A stretch of 56,496 nt of DNA from Hymenobacter roseosalivarius DSM 11622 (GTDB taxonomy: Bacteria > Bacteroidota > Bacteroidia > Cytophagales > Hymenobacteraceae): assembly GCF_900176135.1 (NCBI RefSeq), contig NZ_FWWW01000062.1:1-56496 (forward strand). The letters run 5' to 3'. A program made the translations under genes and the position numbers. Positions within the stretch are counted from its first letter, which is position 1, and every line of letters begins with the position of its first letter. A model generated the notes under the pieces. The model made no database searches. It was not told where the DNA came from and saw nothing but the letters and a program-made list of their open reading frames with translations. Of this stretch, positions 33,795-41,415 are shown in pieces.

Positions 33795-34642
33795 ATGAAA
33801 AATCTTTTTACTCTTTGGTTAATAGGACTTCTGTCTATTATGAGTTCATGTAACAAGGTTGATAAGTCTAGCTTAACTAAGGAACAAAAAATAAAGTTGG
33901 AACAGCCGGTGACTTCTACTACGGAAGAAAGGAAATATTATCCGGTAAACTACAATGAGCTCTTAAAGGATTTTATGACGTGGTATACTTACACATATCA
34001 TAATGTAAAACTATCTCGGGATTTTGTGGGGCTTGGTGCCGACTCAAGTATAATTAAAAAGGCAGATTTTCTGAAGCACCTCACAACGGGTAAGTTTATT
34101 GCTGTCAAAATAATGGCTCAAAACGATGTAGAGTATTATAAGCTGCATAAGCTAAGCGAACCTAATCTACAAATTGAGGAGACGGTAAAGCAGATGGCTC
34201 TGGCTGAAATTGCACACTTTGAAATGGAAGGGAAGGAAATGCCTGACTATAACTTTACTGATATAAATGGTGTTAGATATGATAAGAATAATACGAAAGA
34301 AAAAATTATAGTTCTAAAATGCTGGTTTATTGGATGTGTAGCCTGCGTCAAAGAATTCCCCGAATTAAATAAATTAGTTGATACGTATAAAGACAGAAGT
34401 GATATACTATTTCTAAGTTTAGCAATCGACAATAAGCAGAAGCTAATCAACTTCCTTAAAAAAAAGAATTCAATTATAGAGTGGTGCCAAGCGAAGAAGA
34501 ATACATGACTCGTCAATTGCGTGTCGAGCAATATCCTACTCACATACTGATTGATAAGGATGGGAAAATAGCCAAAGTGACTACTACTATAGATGGATTG
34601 ATGCCATATATAGAAAAGCTGGCTGCTAAAGCCTCTCTTTAA
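33795..34642 (+). pseudogene. frameshifted thioredoxin-fold (TlpA/redoxin-like) lipoprotein
   Basis: Starts at ATG 33795 with a lipoprotein signal ('LLSIMSSC'). A helical spacer follows, then a thioredoxin-like domain with CxxC in 'WFIGCVACVKEFPEL'. The frame stops at 34508, but the C-terminal part of the fold continues in the next frame: from 34466 it encodes 'EFNYRVVPSEEEYMTRQLRV', then 'EQYPTHILIDKDGKIAK' with the cis-proline, ending at 34642. The break is a run of eight A (34458-34465); nine would restore one 282-residue protein. Sequencing error, true inactivation, slippage or phase variation are all possible. The gene is AT-rich compared with its neighbours. Confidence 0.8.
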
Positions 34643-34715
34643 GGGACAAGCCTGCAACCAGTAGATGCAACAGAACGACGCACCAAACTAAAGCTTCGTT
34701 GTTCTGCGCTTCGCG

Positions 34716-34931
34716 TTACTTCACTTGCTCGCGGCCGTAGCCGCTTTTCTCCACCACCTGCTCCACGAAAAGCGCTTTGCCCGGCACCATCAGCAGCGCC
34801 TGATACACGGCTTCACTGGCGCCCGTGTAGCGCACTATCTGGCCGTTACGATACTCGATTTCCAGCGCGAGCGTGGCCGGGTCGTAACCTACGGCCTTGA
34901 GGGAAGTGGAGCGAACGGGCTGGCGCTTCAT
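34716..34931 (-). CDS. KTSC domain protein
   Basis: 71 aa. Matches the small KTSC domain named after the lysyl-tRNA synthetase C-terminal extension: 'RSTSLKAVGYDPATLALEIEY', 'GQIVRYTGASEAVYQALL', and terminal 'EQVVEKSGYGREQVK'. It is a stand-alone beta-rich domain probably binding nucleic acid. It sits 17 bp downstream of ruvC on the same strand, so the pair is likely co-transcribed. Confidence 0.85.
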   Translation of the reverse strand: MKRQPVRSTSLKAVGYDPATLALEIEYRNGQIVRYTGASEAVYQALLMVPGKALFVEQVVEKSGYGREQVK

Positions 34932-34948
34932 GCGGGTAAGATTTGGAT

Positions 34949-35572
34949 TTACTTGGTCTTAGCGGCTGGCTTCTTGCGCGCGGCGGGCATGGCCAGCTTA
35001 TCGGGGTTGTCGGCCAGAAATTTACCCCAGCTTTTGCCCCCCGCTTGCAGGTTGTTGCCCTTCTGGTAATGATGGCAAAGCGCCACGGCCAGCGCGTCGG
35101 TGGCGTCCAGAAACTTGGAGGCTTCGGCAATGGGAGGTAGCGTGAGCGTTTGGCGCAGCATGTGGGCTACCTGCTCCTTCGTAGCTGTGCCTGAGCCGGT
35201 TACCGACTGCTTCACTTTCGTGGGGGCGTACTCCACGTACGGAATCTGGCGGGAAAGGCAGGCGGCAATGGCCATGCCCTGGGCCCGGCCCAGCTTGAGC
35301 ATACTCTGCACGTTTACGCCGTAGAAGGGGGCTTCGATGGCCAGCTCATCGGGCAAAAACTCGTCGATCAGCTCCAGCATCCGCTCGAATATCTTCTTGA
35401 GCTTGAGGGCGTGATTGGGGCCCATCTTCTGCATATCAATCACGTCGTAGCGCAGCACCTTCACCCGCTGGCCCTGCACCTCAATCAGGGCGTAGCCCAT
35501 GATATTGGTGCCGGGGTCGACGCCCATGATAATCTTGGGCAGCAGATCGGTGGGAGTGATGGGCAGAATCAT
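34949..35572 (-). CDS. ruvC: crossover junction endodeoxyribonuclease RuvC
   Basis: 207 aa from the ATG at 35572 ('MILPITPTDLLPKIIMGVD'). Cuts Holliday junctions resolved with RuvAB. RNase H-fold catalytic acids: D19 in 'MGVDPGTNIMGYALI', E80 in 'LAIEAPFYGVN', then the pair in 'DATDALAVALCHH'. 'VKQSVTGSGTATKEQV' is the conserved RuvC helix. The longer frame upstream is not conserved. KTSC follows. A divergent membrane-protein gene begins only 14 bp away, so the two promoters must overlap. Confidence 0.96.
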   Translation of the reverse strand: MILPITPTDLLPKIIMGVDPGTNIMGYALIEVQGQRVKVLRYDVIDMQKMGPNHALKLKKIFERMLELIDEFLPDELAIEAPFYGVNVQSMLKLGRAQGMAIAACLSRQIPYVEYAPTKVKQSVTGSGTATKEQVAHMLRQTLTLPPIAEASKFLDATDALAVALCHHYQKGNNLQAGGKSWGKFLADNPDKLAMPAARKKPAAKTK

Positions 35573-35586
35573 GCGGGCGGGAGAAG

Positions 35587-36714
35587 ATGGGCGGGAGCAG
35601 GACGCGGGCCGGTTCTTGGTTTTCCCTGGGTAACTTGCCGCCTTCACCTGACTGCGCGCTACCCGCTTTGGCTCACCACCTTCTACAAAACTACACCCAA
35701 AAGCCGGAACGCGCCACCCGTCGCCGTACTTGGGGGGTGCTGGGGGGCAAATTGCTCATCACCGCCCTCACGCTGGGCCTGCTCTACCATTCCGTGTTTA
35801 CCACCCCCGACACGGCCGTGGCTTGGCGCGGGCTGCTGGCTTCGGCCCTCACCGGGGCGGGGCGCGGGCCGGTGCTGGTGGCCCTGGCCCTGGTGCCCGT
35901 CAACTGGGGCCTGGAGGCCTGGAAGTGGTGGCGGCTGGCCCGGCACCTGGAGCCCGTCTCGTTTCGGCGCAGCTTCCGGGCGGTGCTGGTGGGCCTTACC
36001 CTGGGCTTCGTGACCCCCAACCGCGTGGGCGACTACGCCGGCCGCATCATGGAGCTGAAAAGCCGCCGCCTGGATGCGCTGGGGGCCGTTTTTCTGGGGA
36101 GATATTGCCAATTGGTTGTTACCATCCTGGCCGGTACGCTGGGCCTGCTGTACTTTCTGCTGACGTTTTACGTGGGCGGCTATCCGGCTACTGGTTTGGG
36201 CCTAGTGGTAGCTACTTTAGTGCTTAATGCCGCCGTGCTGCTGCCGCTATACCGCTCGCGGCTTTTGCTGTCGGCTCTGGGGCTGGTGCGGCCGCTGCGG
36301 CGGTTGCGGCCGTATCTGGCCGTCATGCCCACGTATTCGGCGCGAGCCCTGCACGCGGTACTGGCCATATCGGGGCTGCGGTACGCGGTTTTTTGCCTGC
36401 AATTTAGCTTGCTGCTGCTGGCCTACGGTGCCCGACCCAGCGCGGGGCCGGCGCTGGCTGCTATCAGCAGCACGTTTTTGCTTAAATCCCTGGTGCCCTC
36501 GCTCAACGCTTTGGCCGATGTGGGCGTGCGGGAGCTGTCGGCCACGCACCTGTTTGGGCTGCTGGGGCAGCCGGCTTTGCCGGTGCTGAGCGCCAGCCTG
36601 AGCTTGTGGGTGCTCAATATTGCGCTGCCCAGCGCGGCGGGGCTGCTGTTTGTGCTGCGGCTGAAAGTATTTCGCCAGAAAAAAGCCCCCCAGCGGCCTG
36701 TACCCACCCTATGA
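35587..36714 (+). CDS. lysylphosphatidylglycerol synthase TM/UPF0104-like membrane protein
   Basis: 375 aa with about eight hydrophobic segments. 'VPVNWGLEAWKWWRLAR' and 'VGLTLGFVTPNRVGDYAGRI' match the flippase-like domain shared by lysylphosphatidylglycerol synthases and UPF0104 proteins; no synthase domain is attached. Start uncertain: ATG at 35587 gives a 40-residue leader before the first helix. Its TGA overlaps the ATG of the next glycosyltransferase by 4 bp (36711-36714), so these two are coupled, probably acting on a lipid-linked glycan. Confidence 0.85.
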   Translation: MGGSRTRAGSWFSLGNLPPSPDCALPALAHHLLQNYTQKPERATRRRTWGVLGGKLLITALTLGLLYHSVFTTPDTAVAWRGLLASALTGAGRGPVLVALALVPVNWGLEAWKWWRLARHLEPVSFRRSFRAVLVGLTLGFVTPNRVGDYAGRIMELKSRRLDALGAVFLGRYCQLVVTILAGTLGLLYFLLTFYVGGYPATGLGLVVATLVLNAAVLLPLYRSRLLLSALGLVRPLRRLRPYLAVMPTYSARALHAVLAISGLRYAVFCLQFSLLLLAYGARPSAGPALAAISSTFLLKSLVPSLNALADVGVRELSATHLFGLLGQPALPVLSASLSLWVLNIALPSAAGLLFVLRLKVFRQKKAPQRPVPTL

Positions 36715-36733
36715 ACGGGTGGGGGGCTTTTTT
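36679..36733 (+). promoter_or_regulatory. terminator-like hairpin spanning the ATGA gene junction
   Basis: Left arm AAAAAAGCCCCCC (36679-36691) encodes the last residues of the upstream protein. Right arm GGGGGGCTTTTTT (36721-36733) lies just inside the next gene; the ATG at 36711 is in the loop. An alternative stem pairs CCCACCC (about 36702-36709) with GGGTGGG (from 36718), sharing bases with the right arm. This is arranged like an attenuator; regulation is not shown. Confidence 0.5.
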
Positions 36734-37868
36734 GCTGATTTTGCCAACGCTCTATGCCGTCCTGATGGTGCGGCTGCGCCAGAGCTGGCAGCTGCTGCCG
36801 ACACTCCCGAAGCAAGTGAGTCCGACACCAAAGCGCGCCGCCGACGTGCCGTTGTTTTCCATCCTCATAGCAGCCCGCAACGAAGCCCTGACGCTGCCCT
36901 TTCTCCTAGATGACTTAACAGGGCAAATGCTGCCTGCTGCCCAATTTGAGGTCATTATAGTAGACGATGACTCCACGGATACTACGGCCGCCGTCGTGCG
37001 GGCGGCGGCTCAACACAGCTCCTTTGCCCTGCACCTCATCCAACTCCACCACCAGCCCGGCGCGCCCACCGGCAAGAAAGCCGCCTTGCAGGCTGCCCTG
37101 GCCGCCGCCCGCGCCCCGTGGGTCGTTTGCACCGATGCCGACTGCCGCGTAGGTCCTGCCTGGCTCAGCAGCTACGCCACCCAGCTTCAGGTGGATGCCA
37201 CGGCAAACTTTGTCAGCGGACCGGTGCTGCTTACGGGCAATAACTCCCTGCTAGATAACCTGATGGGGCTGGAATTCGCGGGCCTGGTGGGCGTAGGAGC
37301 GGCCAGTATCGGTCGTGGCAGCCCCACCATGTGCAACGGTGCGAACCTGGCGTATCGCCGCGCCGCTTTCACGGCCGTGCAAGGCTTTGCCGGCAATGAG
37401 CACGTCGCCAGCGGCGACGACGAATTCCTGCTCCACAAGCTGCACGCCGCCTTTCCCGGCAGCATCCGGTTTCTGAAAACGCCGGCGGCCATCGTGCGCA
37501 CGGCCGGCCCACCTACGCTCCGCGCCCTGCTGGCGCAGCGGGTACGGTGGGCCAGCAAGTGGCGCCACTACCAGCAAAAAGCCCCCCAGCGCCTGGCTTT
37601 GCTGGTATTGGGAGCCAATGTGAGTTTATTCGTAAGCTTGCTGCTGCTTTTTGTTCAGCCTCAATGGTGGCCCTGGGCTTTAGCGGCCTGGGTGTTGAAA
37701 CTCAGCGCCGACGCCTGGTTCCTGACTCCCGTGCTTGGCTTTTTTGGCCGGCGGCGGTGGCTGGGCTACGTTGGGCTGCTTCAAGTAGCTTATGCGCCTT
37801 ATGCGTTGCTAACCGGCTTGCTGGGCTTGCGCGGCGAGTACGTGTGGAAGGGGAGAAACATAAAATAA
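36711..37868 (+). CDS. family 2 glycosyltransferase, membrane-bound
   Basis: 385 aa from the ATG at 36711. An N-terminal hydrophobic segment is followed by a GT-A domain: 'ILIAARNEALTLPFLLDDL', 'VIIVDDDSTDTT', DxD-like 'CTDADCRV', acceptor-site 'SGDDEFLLHKL', and the 'QRVRWASKWR' element. Three hydrophobic segments end the protein. The architecture is that of processive GT2 enzymes. Coupled to the upstream flippase-like gene and paralogous to the GT2 at 49099. Confidence 0.93.
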   Translation: MNGWGAFLLILPTLYAVLMVRLRQSWQLLPTLPKQVSPTPKRAADVPLFSILIAARNEALTLPFLLDDLTGQMLPAAQFEVIIVDDDSTDTTAAVVRAAAQHSSFALHLIQLHHQPGAPTGKKAALQAALAAARAPWVVCTDADCRVGPAWLSSYATQLQVDATANFVSGPVLLTGNNSLLDNLMGLEFAGLVGVGAASIGRGSPTMCNGANLAYRRAAFTAVQGFAGNEHVASGDDEFLLHKLHAAFPGSIRFLKTPAAIVRTAGPPTLRALLAQRVRWASKWRHYQQKAPQRLALLVLGANVSLFVSLLLLFVQPQWWPWALAAWVLKLSADAWFLTPVLGFFGRRRWLGYVGLLQVAYAPYALLTGLLGLRGEYVWKGRNIK

Positions 37869-37950
37869 AGTAGGCAGAAGAGTTGAGTTTATGGCATTTG
37901 TCAGCGACCTTATCCGCTGTTAGCAATGGCCCAAAAAAGGCCCCAATGTC

Positions 37951-38472
37951 ATGAGAAAAGCGGTACTGGCCGGGGTATTCCCGGTGGCAATTGCACTGCT
38001 GGTTTGTACCCTGGGTATTTTATTTCTCTCCGCGACGGGGCTACTACACGAGCCAAGAGCCGCTGCTTCTGCTGCCCCCAACGGCACTAAAGCAGCGGCT
38101 CTCGATTCATTGGGGCAAACGCTGACCACTCAGGATACATTAGCCGAGCCACTATCAGAAGCTGATTTGGCCGCATTTGCGGCTGGCGATGCTGTATTTA
38201 AAGGCAATTGTGTCCAATGTCATGCCATCAACGATGTCGTAGTAGGGCCAGCTTTAAGAGATATTCACAAGCGTCGCCCCATTTCTTGGCTGATTCCTTG
38301 GATTCGGAATTCCAGCAAGATGGTAGCCAGCGGAGATGAGTACTCGGTCAAAATCTTCAATCAGTACCAGAAACAGCAAATGCCCAGCTTCGCGCTGACT
38401 GACGCTGAGATTGAACAAGTGATTAAATACCTCGAAGTAGAAAGTGCAAAGGAAAGCTGGGTTGTAAATTAG
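37951..38472 (+). CDS. membrane-anchored class I cytochrome c
   Basis: 173 aa. A signal anchor (about 8-30) exports it, then a linker, then one heme c domain: 'GNCVQCH' (C87, C90, H91), 'VGPALRDI', and axial Met probably in 'QQMPSFALTDAEIEQVIKYL'. Single-heme electron carrier in the periplasm. It resembles cytochromes near terminal oxidase genes, but none are here. Confidence 0.92.
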   Translation: MRKAVLAGVFPVAIALLVCTLGILFLSATGLLHEPRAAASAAPNGTKAAALDSLGQTLTTQDTLAEPLSEADLAAFAAGDAVFKGNCVQCHAINDVVVGPALRDIHKRRPISWLIPWIRNSSKMVASGDEYSVKIFNQYQKQQMPSFALTDAEIEQVIKYLEVESAKESWVVN

Positions 38473-38520
38473 TGGAGTGAGAGCCAAGCTATGACGTGCG
38501 CGAATCCCGCCCGCCAACAG

Positions 38521-38528
38521 TACCTTTG
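38521..38528 (+). promoter_or_regulatory. promoter -7 box for 38561 operon
   Basis: TACCTTTG matches TAnnTTTG, 33 bp upstream of the GTG at 38561. I see no good -33 TTTG at the expected distance, so support is partial. Confidence 0.45.
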
Positions 38529-38560
38529 TTTTCTATCATTCTGCCCCGTTGCCCGCTGCC

Positions 38561-38818
38561 GTGACTGATTCTGAATTCGACATCCTCGACGAGCTGTACT
38601 TCGTCACTTCCTTCCGCGACTTACTGCAAAAAACCGGTTTGCCAGCCCCAGCTCTGGAAAAAGGGCTACGCAACTTGCTGGAGCAGGAGTACGTCAAATC
38701 GTTCTACCCCGCCCCGGACACCGAGCAGGCCTACGAAACCACTTCTTTCGGCGCTATCTGCCGCGACAGCTTCTATTTGGCTACTAAAGCCGGTTTGCTG
38801 GCCCATAATACCCGCTAA
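38561..38818 (+). CDS. small conserved-looking protein of unknown function, coupled to an ABC permease
   Basis: 85 aa from the GTG at 38561 (M)TDSEFDILDEL; a TTG 12 bp earlier is less likely. It is rich in Leu, Glu and Tyr and looks like a small winged-helix-type domain: 'FRDLLQKTGLPAPALEKGLRNLL', then 'EYVKSFYPAP'. I do not recognise the family. Its TAA overlaps the ATG of the next gene (38818), so the two are translated together. It may be involved in assembly or regulation of the permease. Confidence 0.7.
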   Translation: MTDSEFDILDELYFVTSFRDLLQKTGLPAPALEKGLRNLLEQEYVKSFYPAPDTEQAYETTSFGAICRDSFYLATKAGLLAHNTR

Positions 38819-40014
38819 TGGCGACGGCAGCCCCGGTTTTGACGCCCGCAGCGCCCAGTGTACCGCCGGCCCGGCCGCCTGGCTACTACGTGCGCCAACG
38901 GCTGTGGCGCAACGGGCCGGCTATGTTTGGGCTGGGCTTCATCCTGATCTGTACCCTGATAGCTTTGGCTGGCTACTGGGTGCTGCCCGATAACTCACCC
39001 AACGCCAACAACGGCTTGGTACAGCTCCAGAAAGAGCCCCCCGGCTTCTCAGCCACGGTTTTGCGTCGCCCACTACCCGAGGCAGCGCAGAGCACGGATT
39101 CGGATAATATCTTTCGTACCTGGCTCCGGGGCCGCGCGCCGCGCTTTCAGGAGGTGCCTATTGGCGGGTACGAAGTGGTGGGTGATTCAATCCTGATTCA
39201 GCCGTACCGCAACCACTCAGCCCTCGCCGATTTGCCCACGCGTTACTCGCTGGCCGAGCTGGGGGGCAAAAATGCCCCCCAGGCCGAGCTTCGGAACGTT
39301 GTAGAAAACGAACGCATCATCCCCCGGACGTACTGGCTGGGTACCGACAAATCGGGGCGCGATATGCTGAGCCGCCTGCTGCTGGGCACGCGCATCTCGC
39401 TGGGTATCGGGCTGGTGGCGGTGCTGATTTCGCTCACGCTGGGTATGCTTATCGGGGCCGTGGCCGGCTACGTGGGCGGCTGGGTCGATAGCGTGCTGAT
39501 GGGGCTGATGACGGTGGTCTGGAGCATTCCGGGCATTATGCTGGTCATTGCCATTTCGCTGGCGCTAGATAGCAAGGGCGTCTGGACTTCCTTCGTGGCC
39601 GTGGGCCTTACTATGTGGGTCGATGTGGCCCGTGTGGTCAGGGGGCAAATGCTGAGCTTGCGCGAGAAAACCTTCGTGGAAGCGGGCCGGGTGCTGGGCT
39701 TGCCCCAAAGCCGCCTTATCGCCCGCCACCTGCTGCCCAACATGACGGGCCCGCTTATTGTAATTGCGACGAGTAACTTCGCGGCGGCTATTCTGCTGGA
39801 GGCGGGCCTGAGCTTTCTGGGGCTCGGCGTGCAGCCACCGGCGCCTTCGTGGGGTTTAATGGTGAATGAAGGGTTCCAGCTTTTGGGTACGCAGGCGGGC
39901 CTATGGCTCACGCTGCTGCCGGGGCTGGCTATTAGCTTACTGGTATTGAGCTTCAACCTCCTGGGTAACGGTCTGCGCGATGCCTACGACCCGAAAACGC
40001 CGATTAATGGGTAG
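38818..40014 (+). CDS. peptide ABC transporter permease, OppC/DppC type
   Basis: 398 aa inner-membrane protein. An N-terminal helix is followed by a long periplasmic insert, then the permease domain with 'LLGTRISLGIGLVAVLIS', 'TVVWSIPGIMLVIAIS' and the EAA loop 'VEAGRVLGLPQSRLIARHLLPN'. 'YWLGTDKSGRDMLSRLL' before the core is the OppC N-terminal signature. Only this subunit is in the window; the ATPase, OppB and binding protein must be elsewhere. The gene contains a perfect GGGGGGC motif palindrome at 39259-39282. Confidence 0.93.
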   Translation: MATAAPVLTPAAPSVPPARPPGYYVRQRLWRNGPAMFGLGFILICTLIALAGYWVLPDNSPNANNGLVQLQKEPPGFSATVLRRPLPEAAQSTDSDNIFRTWLRGRAPRFQEVPIGGYEVVGDSILIQPYRNHSALADLPTRYSLAELGGKNAPQAELRNVVENERIIPRTYWLGTDKSGRDMLSRLLLGTRISLGIGLVAVLISLTLGMLIGAVAGYVGGWVDSVLMGLMTVVWSIPGIMLVIAISLALDSKGVWTSFVAVGLTMWVDVARVVRGQMLSLREKTFVEAGRVLGLPQSRLIARHLLPNMTGPLIVIATSNFAAAILLEAGLSFLGLGVQPPAPSWGLMVNEGFQLLGTQAGLWLTLLPGLAISLLVLSFNLLGNGLRDAYDPKTPING

Positions 40015-40117
40015 CTTTGTCGGTTACGGGTTCGCGGTTGTGTGTTAAATTGAAGTAAATTCAGCCCAATGCCTGCTGCCCACTACGCGCCATTACCAAC
40101 TGACAACCACTAATCTC

Positions 40118-41356
40118 ATGCCTACTCCGCAGGCCATGTCGCCGGAAAAAAAGCTCTTCTTACGAGAACGGGAACTGAATGCGCTGCTGGAAATAACTCA
40201 GGCCATCAATCACGACCCCACGGAAGACGCGCTCTATAAAATCTTTCAGTTTACCCTGCTCGGACAACTCAACATTCGGCGGCTGGTACTCTATGTGAAG
40301 GAAGAAGGAGAGTGGGCCTGCATGGTATCGTTTGGGTCCGATCTGTCGGATTTTCGGCGTATTCCGCTCCCCGAGGCCATCAGTAATAACTGCACCAATA
40401 CCCCATGCCCGGTGCCTGCCCTGAACTTAAGAGCGGAGTGGCAAAACCTGGAAACGGTGATTCCGGTCGTAAACAACGGGGAGGTGCTCGCCTACGTGCT
40501 CATCGGCAACGTGCAGGCCGATTATGTCAGTGATGAGGCCACCAAGTTTCTGGAAACGCTCAGCAACATCCTGATAGGCGCCATTCAAAACCGGCGCTTA
40601 GCCCGGCAGCGCATCGAGTCGGCGGCCATGCGCAAGGAAATTGAGATTGCGCAGGAAGTGCAAACCATGCTCTTCCCCCGCCAGCTCCCCAATGATGTGG
40701 GCGTGGCGGTAAGCGCCAGCTACGTGCCCCACACGGCCATCGGGGGCGATTATTACGATGTAGTAAACATCGATGCGAACCGGTTTCTGTTCTGCGTCGC
40801 CGATGTATCGGGCAAGGGCGTGCCGGCTTCGTTGCTGATGTCGAATTTTCAGGCGGGGCTGCGTACGCTGCTGCGCCAGCAGGCCGACCTCTCCACGGTC
40901 GTATCGGAGCTGAACAATCTGATTTATCGGAATGCCGTGTCGGAGAAGTTCATCACGGCCTTCTTCGGCATTTACAACCGTTCTACCCGCGAGCTCCAAT
41001 ACGTGAGCGCCGGCCACAATGCAGCTATTCTGCTGCCCGATTCCGGTCCGCACCAACTATTGTCGGAGGGCACGACCATGCTGGGTATCTTCGAGGACCT
41101 GCCTTTTCTGCATGTGCAGTCGCTCACGGTGCCGCCCCGTTCTCTGCTGCTCACCTACACCGATGGCCTGACGGAAGTATTCAATACGGCCGGTGAGGAA
41201 TACGGAGAAGAGGGGGTAATAGCATTCCTGGGTAATGCCCGCTATCTGCCGCTGAAGGTGCTGCACCAGGAAGTGCTCAAGGAAATCGAAGCGTTCAACG
41301 AAAACGGCAACTCCTTCGCCGACGATGTCACGATTCTGAGCTGCCGGTTTAAGTAG
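40118..41356 (+). CDS. GAF-PP2C (SpoIIE-type) serine phosphatase
   Basis: 412 aa, RsbU-like. Residues about 15-170 fit a GAF sensor domain ('ERELNALLEITQAIN' start). A short helix ('RIESAAMRKEIEIAQEVQTMLFP') is followed by the PPM/SpoIIE phosphatase domain with metal ligands in 'IGGDYYDVV' and 'CVADVSGKGVPASLLM', then 'YVSAGHNAA' and 'YTDGLTE' and 'NSFADDVTIL'. Members dephosphorylate anti-anti-sigma factors or similar partners; no partner is adjacent. Cytoplasmic, signal unknown. Confidence 0.94.
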   Translation: MPTPQAMSPEKKLFLRERELNALLEITQAINHDPTEDALYKIFQFTLLGQLNIRRLVLYVKEEGEWACMVSFGSDLSDFRRIPLPEAISNNCTNTPCPVPALNLRAEWQNLETVIPVVNNGEVLAYVLIGNVQADYVSDEATKFLETLSNILIGAIQNRRLARQRIESAAMRKEIEIAQEVQTMLFPRQLPNDVGVAVSASYVPHTAIGGDYYDVVNIDANRFLFCVADVSGKGVPASLLMSNFQAGLRTLLRQQADLSTVVSELNNLIYRNAVSEKFITAFFGIYNRSTRELQYVSAGHNAAILLPDSGPHQLLSEGTTMLGIFEDLPFLHVQSLTVPPRSLLLTYTDGLTEVFNTAGEEYGEEGVIAFLGNARYLPLKVLHQEVLKEIEAFNENGNSFADDVTILSCRFK

Positions 41357-41366
41357 ATCGGTATTT

Positions 41367-41408
41367 CATAAAAAAGCCCCTCAGAATTTTTCGGGAGGCT
41401 TTTTTATG
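41367..41408. terminator. bidirectional terminator between convergent genes
   Basis: Arms 41367-41382 (CATAAAAAAGCCCCTC) and 41393-41408 pair with one mismatch, with A/T runs on each side. It ends the phosphatase gene and the O-antigen ligase gene. Confidence 0.8.
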
Positions 41409-41415
41409 GAGTATC

